A stretch of 6,726 bases of DNA. Origin: JAZQHR01 sp045540695. Its GTDB lineage: Bacteria; Bacillota; Clostridia; UMGS1810. The notes below the pieces were generated by a model. That model was not told where the DNA came from and did not search any database. It was given only the letters and a program-made list of their open reading frames with translations. The DNA lies in contig JAZQHR010000092.1 in NCBI GenBank assembly GCA_045540695.1, forward strand, positions 1 through 6,726, given 5' to 3'. The position numbers and the translations under genes are program-made. Shown piece after piece: positions 1-5,336 of this stretch; the stretch's first letter is position 1; each line of letters opens with the position of its first letter.

Positions 1-626
1 GCAACCGAGCATTCCACACCACGAACTTGAGTTGAAAGGCTTATATGGTAATAATCTGTTTCAAAGAGTTCACGCAACCAACGAAGAGTTTTCATATCAG
101 GGCCGCAGAAAGCTACCTCTGTAGGATCTTTGTCAACAAGCTCGTATGAAGTACACGGACCGCCAACAGCGTATATTTTTAAGTCTTTATCAGTAAAGCG
201 AAGCATATATTCGGGATAAGAAATAAGACGACCTTTATTTTCTCCATCATCAATCATACCCTTTGAAATGGACAAAAGCGGAATCTCTTCCGGAAGTTTT
301 GGGATTACATTGTTACAAAACCAATCCATACCAAAAGATGATACACCGCATATAATTAAATCTGCACCCTTAATACACTCTTCCATTTCCTCAAAATAGT
401 GGAAGGTAACATTATCCGGAGTTACAACAGGGGCGTCAACTCCGCTTGTGGGATTATTTTTTCTGTATTTTGATAAGTTGAGATGTTCTCCTGTTTTTTG
501 TCCATGCTCGATAATTTCATTATCAAGGGGAGAACCTACCAGACGGATTGTATGTCCGTTGTGTGCCGCAGGGTATGTAATTGCTGTTCCCATCATACCG
601 GCGCAAATTACTGTAATTGTTGCCAT
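1..626 (-). CDS. GpsA-like NAD(P)-dependent glycerol-3-phosphate dehydrogenase family protein, partial (N-terminal part)
   Basis: The first 208 residues of a minus-strand protein are present; the C-terminal half lies beyond the left edge. The start at 626 is preceded by AAGGA nine bases upstream; an in-frame ATG at 635 sits directly against that site and is less likely. The N-terminus is a Rossmann fold beginning MATITVICAGMMGTAI, followed by NGH at 23-25. GVSSFGM (94-100), SKGM (121-124) and GGPC (155-158) match the architecture of the NAD-dependent glycerol-3-phosphate dehydrogenase family. VECSV at 204-208 is where the conserved helix leading to the catalytic lysine region begins. Family members reduce dihydroxyacetone phosphate or a related sugar phosphate in the cytoplasm. 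It is divergent from canonical GpsA, so the true substrate could be another polyol or sugar phosphate. An oddity is Cys8 in place of the first glycine of GxGxxG. It is divergently transcribed from a DeoR-family regulator that probably controls it. Confidence 0.82.
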   Translation of the reverse strand, partial: MATITVICAGMMGTAITYPAAHNGHTIRLVGSPLDNEIIEHGQKTGEHLNLSKYRKNNPTSGVDAPVVTPDNVTFHYFEEMEECIKGADLIICGVSSFGMDWFCNNVIPKLPEEIPLLSISKGMIDDGENKGRLISYPEYMLRFTDKDLKIYAVGGPCTSYELVDKDPTEVAFCGPDMKTLRWLRELFETDYYHISLSTQVRGVECSV

Positions 627-650
627 TTTCACCATTCCTTTAATTTGTTA

Positions 651-679
651 TTGTAAAACATAATTTCTTGTGTTATAAT
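651..679 (+). promoter_or_regulatory. Promoter of the DeoR-family regulator
   Basis: A -35 box TTGTAA (651-656, 4 of 6 consensus) is followed by a 17-base spacer and a perfect -10 box TATAAT (674-679). Transcription would start near 686, leaving an approximately 86-base leader before the ATG at 772. The -10 box overlaps the -10 box of the divergent promoter. Confidence 0.68.
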
Positions 680-705
680 ATAAGCAGTTTTGCAAACTTT
701 GTCAA
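677..705 (-). promoter_or_regulatory. Promoter of the GpsA-like gene
   Basis: On the minus strand a perfect -35 box TTGACA (plus-strand 700-705) is followed by a 17-base spacer and a -10 box TATATT (plus-strand 677-682). Transcription would start near 670, giving a leader of roughly 44 bases. The -10 box overlaps that of the opposing regulator promoter. Confidence 0.72.
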
Positions 706-757
706 GAGTTGGCGCAAATTGTGAAAGAATTTCATAAAGTACGTCAAAGTCTTGCAA
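690..757. promoter_or_regulatory. Inverted repeats in the divergent control region (candidate operator)
   Basis: TTGCAAACTTTG (690-701) recurs inverted as CAAAGTCTTGCAA (745-757), with one extra base in the second arm. The left arm covers the spacer and the edge of the -35 box of the minus-strand promoter. Between the arms lies a short perfect palindrome, TGAAA-GAA-TTTCA (722-734). DeoR-family proteins commonly bind repeated sites around their own promoter, so these are candidate operator elements. The outer pair could alternatively form a hairpin in the regulator leader. Which protein binds is inferred from position only. Confidence 0.4.
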
Positions 758-771
758 TAAATGAGGTAAAA

Positions 772-1482
772 ATGTTACAAATTGAACGTTTTAAACAAAT
801 CAGAGCACTTTTGGAAAACAATCCTACACTGCGGATAAATCAGATATCAAAGATGTTATATGTAAGTGAAGCAACTGTAAGACGCGATGTTGATGCCATG
901 GAAAAAAACGGATTGCTAAAGAGAGTTTATGGTGGAGTAACTTTAAACAAAGAAGAGATGCCGTTGACCTTGCGCAGTTTTCAGCATGCGGATAAAAAAG
1001 ACGAGATAGGAAAGCAAGCGGCACAGCTTGTAAAAGACGGTCAGACAATTTTTATAGATTCGTCTTCTACTGTACTACATATGCTACCCTATATTAAACA
1101 TAAAAAGGATGTAACGATAATAAGCAACAGTCAAAAAGTCATTGATTCGCTGGCTTTTACCGATAATAAGCTGATTTTAACAGGAGGAGAGCTTATACCC
1201 AGAAATCTTGCTTATGTAGGTGAGCTTGCATGTCGTGCTCTTGATATGTACCGCCCCGAACTGGTTTTTTTCTCAAGTCAGGGAATTGACGCTGACGGAG
1301 AAATTACCGATGTATCCCAAACGGAAACAGCCTTAAGACGTGCAGCAATCAAGCGAGGAATACAAGCGATATTTTTATGCGACAGTAGCAAGGCGGGGAG
1401 GATTTATCCACATCATGTTTGCTACAAGAGTGAAATTGCAAAAATAATAACAGACAGTGATTTTCCAAAGGAGTATCTATAA
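772..1482 (+). CDS. DeoR-family transcriptional regulator
   Basis: This is a cytoplasmic DNA-binding repressor of 236 residues, close to the usual family length of about 250. The N-terminus MLQIERFKQIRALLE is the classic DeoR opening, and the winged helix-turn-helix follows, with the recognition segment YVSEATVRRDVDAMEKNG at 30-47 and RVYGGV at 51-56. The C-terminal sugar-phosphate effector domain starts near KKDEIGKQAA (75-84), and has the phosphate-binding DSSST at 96-100, ISNS at 117-120 and LTGGEL at 136-141. The ATG at 772 was chosen because GAGGT lies four bases upstream and the family N-terminus begins there. The reading frame stays open back to a TTG at 709, which would add 21 residues without family resemblance. 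It is divergent from the GpsA-like dehydrogenase, so the effector is probably a polyol or sugar phosphate and the target probably that gene plus itself. The specific ligand cannot be told from sequence. Confidence 0.93.
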   Translation: MLQIERFKQIRALLENNPTLRINQISKMLYVSEATVRRDVDAMEKNGLLKRVYGGVTLNKEEMPLTLRSFQHADKKDEIGKQAAQLVKDGQTIFIDSSSTVLHMLPYIKHKKDVTIISNSQKVIDSLAFTDNKLILTGGELIPRNLAYVGELACRALDMYRPELVFFSSQGIDADGEITDVSQTETALRRAAIKRGIQAIFLCDSSKAGRIYPHHVCYKSEIAKIITDSDFPKEYL

Positions 1483-1541
1483 AAAAGAGATGAGTTCATT
1501 AATAAATATTGCAAAAGAGAATAATAAATGTCATCTAAACC

Positions 1542-1622
1542 GTTCGACTCTTCCATAACAAAAAAGACATCTATAGGATGTCTTTTTTGTTATGAATGTA
1601 AGTGATACGAGGAGATTTGAAC
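1542..1622. other. Pair of inverted tRNA T-arm-like fragments flanking the terminator
   Basis: On the plus strand GTTCGACTCTTC (1542-1553) abuts the terminator stem. On the minus strand GTTCAAATCTCC (plus-strand 1611-1622) also reads toward the stem, from 16 bases away. They match at 9 of 12 positions and both resemble the TTCRANN T-loop with following stem of a tRNA. No matching acceptor 5' half, D-arm or anticodon arm is visible on either side, so neither is a complete tRNA. They could be remnants of tRNA 3' ends or a repeat element associated with terminators; this is an inference from resemblance. Confidence 0.3.
1554..1594. terminator. Strong bidirectional intrinsic terminator after the DeoR-family gene
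   Basis: The 18-base arm CATAACAAAAAAGACATC (1554-1571) pairs perfectly with GATGTCTTTTTTGTTATG (1577-1594) around a five-base loop. The A-tract on one side and T-tract on the other make the hairpin a terminator in both directions. It ends the regulator transcript 71 bases after its stop codon. The rest of 1483-1720 holds no coding potential that I can support, only T-arm-like fragments and the next promoter. Confidence 0.88.
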
Positions 1623-1673
1623 TCTGAGAGGGCTAAGGTATAAATATATAGATTCCTTTTGCCATACAAAACG

Positions 1674-1702
1674 TTGATTTGAAGGGAAATATATGGTATA
1701 GT
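1674..1702 (+). promoter_or_regulatory. Promoter of the YdcF-like / HisJ-like operon
   Basis: A -35 box TTGATT (1674-1679) is followed by a 17-base spacer and a -10 box TATAGT (1697-1702). Transcription from here would begin near 1709, just at the ribosome binding site GAGGTGA (1709-1715), which gives an unusually short leader. The promoter overlaps the in-frame TTG at 1679, arguing that the protein does not start there. Confidence 0.55.
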
Positions 1703-1720
1703 TTATATGAGGTGATTATT

Positions 1721-2461
1721 ATGCCTAAGGTGCTTAGTATATTTGGTGCGGCACTTTCGATAAACGGAATATTTATGTGTGTGCTGTCAAATTTAAATAT
1801 TGGTTCGCTGCTTACCCTTTTTATAGGTGTGTTTCTATTGGCGTGGGGAATTTTTTATAGTAAAATTAAGCTTGTTACATCAAGGGGCATACCAAAGCTA
1901 ATAAAGTGCATAATAGTATTTTTTATATGTGTAGAGCTTTTGCTGATAGGTTTTATAGCGGTGTACGGGCAAAATGACAATGTAGACTATAGCGAGGATG
2001 TAGTAATAGTACTTGGTGCAGGCATTCGCGGTGACAAGGTGACGTTACCGCTTAAAATGAGGCTAGATAAGGCAATAGAATATCACAGAAATAATCCTGA
2101 TGCGTTCATTTTAGTAACGGGCGGTCAGGGATTTCAGGAAACGGTGACCGAGGCGAGTGCTATGGAGAAGTATCTTTTGGAAAACGGGGTACAAAAAGAT
2201 ATAATAATAAAAGAGGAAAAAGCAACCTCTACCAGAGAAAATATGCGGTTTTCGAAAGAGATACTTGATGAGCGATTTGGCGATGAATATGATATTGTAG
2301 TAATAACCAACAATTTTCATATATACAGAGCAGTATCCACCGCAAAACGAGAAGACTTTGAAAACATTCATCACAAGCACGCGGGACTTGAATGGTACAA
2401 TTTAGCATCGTGCTATCTAAGGGAAAGTCTTGCTGTTATGAAAATGTGGGTGCTTGATTAA
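1721..2461 (+). CDS. YdcF/SanA/ElyC-like DUF218 family membrane protein
   Basis: This 246-residue protein has three predicted membrane helices (about 4-22, 27-46 and 60-83) followed by a DUF218 domain. DUF218 hallmarks are VVIVLGAGIRGDKVTLPLKM (94-113), an arginine and aspartate at 114 and 116, VTGGQG (132-137), the acidic E144-A-S-A-M, EEKATSTRENM (165-175) and TNNFHIYRA (196-204). The family includes E. coli YdcF, SanA and ElyC; its biochemical activity is poorly defined, though links to cell-envelope integrity are reported for SanA and ElyC. The domain probably lies outside the membrane, but topology is not decided by this sequence. The start at 1721 is supported by GAGGTGA five bases upstream; the frame extends 14 codons further to a TTG at 1679 that lies inside the promoter. 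It is followed after 15 bases by the HisJ-like gene, so the two are probably cotranscribed. Confidence 0.87.
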   Translation: MPKVLSIFGAALSINGIFMCVLSNLNIGSLLTLFIGVFLLAWGIFYSKIKLVTSRGIPKLIKCIIVFFICVELLLIGFIAVYGQNDNVDYSEDVVIVLGAGIRGDKVTLPLKMRLDKAIEYHRNNPDAFILVTGGQGFQETVTEASAMEKYLLENGVQKDIIIKEEKATSTRENMRFSKEILDERFGDEYDIVVITNNFHIYRAVSTAKREDFENIHHKHAGLEWYNLASCYLRESLAVMKMWVLD

Positions 2462-2476
2462 AAAAGGAGATAAAAT

Positions 2477-3277
2477 ATGTTTACAAATTATCATACACAT
2501 ACGATCTTTTGCGATGGAATCAACACGCCCGAAGAAATGGTGCTATCTGCGATAGACAAGGGTTTTGATGCGTTAGGATTTTCGGGTCACGGGTTTACAG
2601 GCTTTGACAATACTTATTGTATGAAGGATATATCCGGCTACATTTCGGCTGTAAATGAATTAAAGGAAAAGTACAAAGGCAAAATTCAGCTTTATCTTGG
2701 TATCGAAGAGGAAATGAGCCATCTGGTAAATCGTGCAGACTATGATTATATCATCGGTTCGTCGCATTATTTTGAGATTGACGGAAAGCTATATCCTATA
2801 GACGGAAGCAGGGAGCATTTTGAAAAAGGCGTGGAGCTATACGGCGGTGATATGCTTAAGATGGCAGATGATTATTATGCAAGATTTACCGACTACATAC
2901 TTAAAAGAAAGCCTGATATAATAGGGCATTTTGACCTTATCACAAAGTATGACGAGATGGATAATACAAGATTTTTAGATAATGCAAAGTACAAGGAAAT
3001 AGCTGAGAAATATCTAAAAAATGCACTGGCGTCAGAATGTATATTTGAGGTTAACACCGGTGCTATTTCAAGGGGGTATAGAAAAAATCCGTATCCGCAG
3101 GAGAATTTACTACATATAATAAAGAAAAACGATGGAAAGATAACTATTTCTTCCGATTGTCACAATGCAGAGTTTCTTGATTGCCATTTTGATGAAACAA
3201 AGGCGATGCTAAAGGAAATTGGGTTTACACATACATATATATTTTACGACAATGAGTGGAAAAAGGTTGAAATTTGA
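2477..3277 (+). CDS. hisJ: PHP-family histidinol-phosphatase (HisJ/HisK type)
   Basis: This cytoplasmic enzyme of 266 residues matches the usual length of Firmicute HisJ/HisK, which hydrolyses L-histidinol phosphate to histidinol in histidine biosynthesis. The PHP-domain metal ligands are visible in order: HTH at 6-8, D13, GHG with H38, GIEEE with E77/E78, SSH with H97, GHFD with H151 and D153, and SDCH with D227 and H229. A strong AGGAGA site precedes the ATG by about seven bases. It sits 15 bases after the YdcF-like gene and ends at a terminator. No other histidine gene is in view, so the substrate could be a different phosphate ester: PHP proteins of this size vary in specificity and the symbol rests on family similarity. 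All expected metal-binding positions are present, so an active phosphoesterase is likely. Confidence 0.87.
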   Translation: MFTNYHTHTIFCDGINTPEEMVLSAIDKGFDALGFSGHGFTGFDNTYCMKDISGYISAVNELKEKYKGKIQLYLGIEEEMSHLVNRADYDYIIGSSHYFEIDGKLYPIDGSREHFEKGVELYGGDMLKMADDYYARFTDYILKRKPDIIGHFDLITKYDEMDNTRFLDNAKYKEIAEKYLKNALASECIFEVNTGAISRGYRKNPYPQENLLHIIKKNDGKITISSDCHNAEFLDCHFDETKAMLKEIGFTHTYIFYDNEWKKVEI

Positions 3278-3286
3278 GTTTGTTAC

Positions 3287-3319
3287 AGAGGCGATTTATG
3301 AAAATTGCCTCTTTTTTTA
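3287..3319 (+). terminator. Intrinsic terminator of the YdcF-like / HisJ-like operon
   Basis: AGAGGCGATTT (3287-3297) pairs with AAATTGCCTCT (3302-3312) around the four-base loop ATGA, with one G-U wobble. Seven T residues run from 3312 to 3318. It begins ten bases after the hisJ stop codon. Confidence 0.9.
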
Positions 3320-3339
3320 TAGTAAAATAATTTAAAATG

Positions 3340-3363
3340 AGTAAATTTTACTAACTTTTGTTA
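3340..3363. promoter_or_regulatory. Two small adjacent palindromes upstream of the phosphate operon promoter
   Basis: AGTAAA-T-TTTACT (3340-3352) is a perfect 6-base inverted repeat. It is followed at once by TAAC-TTTT-GTTA (3352-3363), with a further AGTAAAAT half-site at 3321-3328. They lie 20 to 43 bases upstream of the -35 box, where an activator could bind. The region is very AT-rich, so short palindromes can arise by chance. No recognisable Pho box was found here. Confidence 0.22.
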
Positions 3364-3382
3364 AAAAAACATCAAAAATATA

Positions 3383-3411
3383 TTGAATTTTATCACTTTA
3401 TGTAGTATAAT
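3383..3411 (+). promoter_or_regulatory. Promoter of the DUF47-PiT operon
   Basis: A -35 box TTGAAT (3383-3388) is followed by a 17-base spacer and a perfect -10 box TATAAT (3406-3411). Transcription would begin near 3418, giving an approximately 80-base leader before the ATG at 3498. The leader contains an extra Shine-Dalgarno-like AGGAGA (3434-3439) in addition to the functional AGAGGT at 3485-3490. Confidence 0.75.
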
Positions 3412-3497
3412 ATATCAATAAATAAATCCCAATAGGAGACGATTGAGACATTTTGGATTTGTTTAAAAATATATCATTATGAAAAGAGGTAAAGATA

Positions 3498-4154
3498 ATG
3501 TTTTTAAAGAAAAAAGCCGATTCAGTTCACGCGCTTATTATGGCGCAGATTAACGATGTCGAAAATTGTTTCATTAACTTTGAAAGCTTTGTGCGTGCTG
3601 CATGTATAGCAGAACCATCGTTCGAAACACTTGGTACTCTTCGTGACAGTATATGCAAAGCTGAAGCAGAGGCAGATAAATCGCTTCGCAGAATGATTGA
3701 TTCACTCGTTGGAGGAACATATCTTCCGTCTACTCGTGAGGAAATTATCGACATTGCTACAAACTGCGACCGTATTGCAAACAAATGCGAAGGTTTTGCA
3801 AAGATGGTTGTTATTCAGAAATTTAAATTCCCTGCTGACTATCAGGATGATCTATTAGAGGTTGTTGCGATAGTTCATTCTCAGGTGAAGCTTTTGGAAG
3901 AAAGTATAAGTAAGCTATTTTCTGATTTTAGTGCACTTTTAAAAGATCACTCAATCCTTGACGATATAAGACATCTTGAGTCAAAGGTTGACGTTATAGA
4001 AGAAAAGCTTTACGAAAAGACTTATGCTCTTGATATGGGATTAGCAGAGCGTATGCAGATTGCAAGATTTGTAGACGGAGTATGTAACATTTCGGATATA
4101 GTAGAAAACCTTGCAGACAGAATTCAAATTATGCTGGTTACAAGAAAGGCGTGA
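3498..4154 (+). CDS. PhoU-like DUF47 family protein, PiT permease accessory
   Basis: This soluble, all-helical protein of 218 residues belongs to the DUF47/PhoU-divergent family, normally about 205-220 residues and encoded next to PiT-type permeases. The PhoU-like acidic metal-site signatures appear in two repeats: EAEAD (56-60) with DIATNCDRIANKCE (85-98), then ESKVDVIEEKLYE (161-173) with FVDGVCNISDIVENLADRI (191-209). These carry the E/D-x3-D and D-x5-D spacing expected for polynuclear metal binding. The start MFLKKKADSV is typical of the family, and AGAGGT seven bases upstream fixes it. It precedes the permease by eight bases, so the genes are cotranscribed and probably translationally coupled. 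By analogy with related pairs it is expected to bind the permease on the cytoplasmic side and adjust phosphate uptake; direct function here is inferred. Confidence 0.92.
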   Translation: MFLKKKADSVHALIMAQINDVENCFINFESFVRAACIAEPSFETLGTLRDSICKAEAEADKSLRRMIDSLVGGTYLPSTREEIIDIATNCDRIANKCEGFAKMVVIQKFKFPADYQDDLLEVVAIVHSQVKLLEESISKLFSDFSALLKDHSILDDIRHLESKVDVIEEKLYEKTYALDMGLAERMQIARFVDGVCNISDIVENLADRIQIMLVTRKA

Positions 4155-4162
4155 TTTGAATA

Positions 4163-5236
4163 ATGATATATTTGCTATTGTCAGCCGGCCTATTTATGGG
4201 CTGGTCACTTGGCACGAACGATGCCGCTAATGCTTTTGGTACAGCGGTTGCAACTCGTGTTATTAAATATCGTACTGCGGTTACTATTATCGCAATATTT
4301 GTTATTATTGGTGCATTTATTGGCGGACACAACAATATAACTTCAGTAGCAGAACTTGCTTCAAGTAATGAGGTTATTGCGTCGGTGGAGGATGTTGAAA
4401 ATGCGGTTGAGAATAACCTGGTTGATAAGCTAAGGCTTCAGTCGGCACTCAAGGCGTTTATTATATTTATCTGTGCAGCACTTACAGTTTTTGTTATGAG
4501 TTATCTAAAATTCCCTGTATCTGCAAACCAGTCGATAACAGGCGCTATTATAGGCTGGGGACTATGCTATGCGGACTATGGAAATCCTGAAGTTTTGGCG
4601 GTTAACCTTCCGCAGATAGGAAAGTTTGCTTCAACGTGGCTTTTAAATCCGCTTGGTGCAGGTATAATATCATTTGTGCTTGTGCTTTTGTTTAATAAGT
4701 TTATCGAGAAAAGACTTTCTTCACTTAGCTTTTATGATAGCATAGTAAAGATTGGTTACCTTGTTGCAGGCACATTTGCATCATATAGTATAGGACTTAA
4801 TTCGTCGGCAAACGTTACAGCACTTTATTATGATATGGTATATAGTGAAACAGGTGTAGTTGCAAACCTTTTAACTGACCCTAGACTTACTGCTACAATC
4901 GGTGGTATAGCGATTGCGATAGGTGTACTTACATTTTCAAAGCGTGTTATGATGACAGTTGGAAGCAGTATCGCTGAAATTAGTCAGATGGACGGATTTT
5001 TGGTTATCATTGCCATGGCACTTACAGTTGTGCTTATGGGTAACTTTATGGGTATTCCTGTATCAACTTCGCAGGCGGTAGTTGGTGCCGTTGTCGGTGC
5101 AGGACTTACAAAGGGTGTTGGAAAGGTACACTTTGGTGTGTTTAAAAATATAGCTATTGCGTGGGTAAGCTCACCTACGGTGGCGGGACTTCTTGCGTAC
5201 ATAGTAGCATTTTTAACAAGAGGATATTTTGCATAA
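4163..5236 (+). CDS. pit: PiT-family inorganic phosphate transporter
   Basis: This polytopic membrane protein of 357 residues imports inorganic phosphate with a cation (H+ or Na+). The first-repeat signature is WSLGTNDAANAFGTAV (14-29), and the two inner motifs are FPVSANQSITGAIIG (117-131) and IPVSTSQAVVGAVVGAG (298-314), the internal duplication that defines PiT carriers. About ten hydrophobic helices are visible, with a soluble acidic loop near 64-95 and a charged loop near 179-196. The second-repeat signature is weakened: it reads SIGLNSSANVTALY (209-222), with S214 where N or D is expected and A220 where glycine is usual. The ATG at 4163 gives a proper first helix; its ribosome binding site is weak (AAAGG about 13 bases upstream), consistent with coupling to the preceding stop codon eight bases away. 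PiT relatives such as CysP carry sulfate, but the DUF47 partner strongly favours phosphate. Confidence 0.93.
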   Translation: MIYLLLSAGLFMGWSLGTNDAANAFGTAVATRVIKYRTAVTIIAIFVIIGAFIGGHNNITSVAELASSNEVIASVEDVENAVENNLVDKLRLQSALKAFIIFICAALTVFVMSYLKFPVSANQSITGAIIGWGLCYADYGNPEVLAVNLPQIGKFASTWLLNPLGAGIISFVLVLLFNKFIEKRLSSLSFYDSIVKIGYLVAGTFASYSIGLNSSANVTALYYDMVYSETGVVANLLTDPRLTATIGGIAIAIGVLTFSKRVMMTVGSSIAEISQMDGFLVIIAMALTVVLMGNFMGIPVSTSQAVVGAVVGAGLTKGVGKVHFGVFKNIAIAWVSSPTVAGLLAYIVAFLTRGYFA

Positions 5237-5243
5237 GATACAT

Positions 5244-5276
5244 AACGGTAGTTCCGACAAGGGACTGCCGTTTTTT
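5244..5276 (+). terminator. Intrinsic terminator of the DUF47-PiT operon
   Basis: AACGGTAGTTCC (5244-5255) pairs with GGGACTGCCGTT (5261-5272) around the loop GACAA, with two G-U wobbles, and a six-T run spans 5271-5276. It starts eight bases after the permease stop codon. Confidence 0.9.
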
Positions 5277-5277
5277 G

Positions 5278-5311
5278 TTGACAGTATTTTTTAATTATGG
5301 TATGTTATAGT
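5278..5311 (+). promoter_or_regulatory. Promoter of the FAD-dependent oxidoreductase gene
   Basis: A perfect -35 box TTGACA (5278-5283) starts one base after the T-tract of the preceding terminator. Two -10 choices exist: TATGTT (5301-5306) at the ideal 17-base spacing, or the extended -10 TGTTATAGT (5303-5311), whose hexamer TATAGT fits better but stands 22 bases away. Either gives a leader of about 20 bases. Confidence 0.6.
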
Positions 5312-5336
5312 CGCATAAAGTATGTAGGTGATTGAA

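Noticed and set aside
448..663. Plus-strand open frame of 71 codons.
   Set aside because: It lies antisense to the well-supported GpsA-like gene and has no recognisable features.
709..771. Upstream TTG start extending the DeoR-family protein by 21 residues.
   Set aside because: The family N-terminus MLQIERF begins at the ATG at 772, which has a good ribosome binding site; the extension lacks family resemblance and overlaps the -35 region and repeats.
1595..1680. A possible minus-strand tRNA gene suggested by the TTCAAAT T-loop.
   Set aside because: No 5' acceptor strand matching the CGTATCA segment, no D-arm and no anticodon arm can be found upstream on that strand; only a 3'-end-like piece is present.
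1679..1720. Upstream TTG start adding 14 residues to the YdcF-like protein.
   Set aside because: It lies inside the probable promoter, and the ATG at 1721 has a perfectly spaced GAGGTGA.
3320..3382. A PhoP-type Pho box upstream of the phosphate operon.
   Set aside because: Only a single TTAACA-like half-site is seen on the minus strand (near 3359-3364), without the regularly spaced repeats expected.
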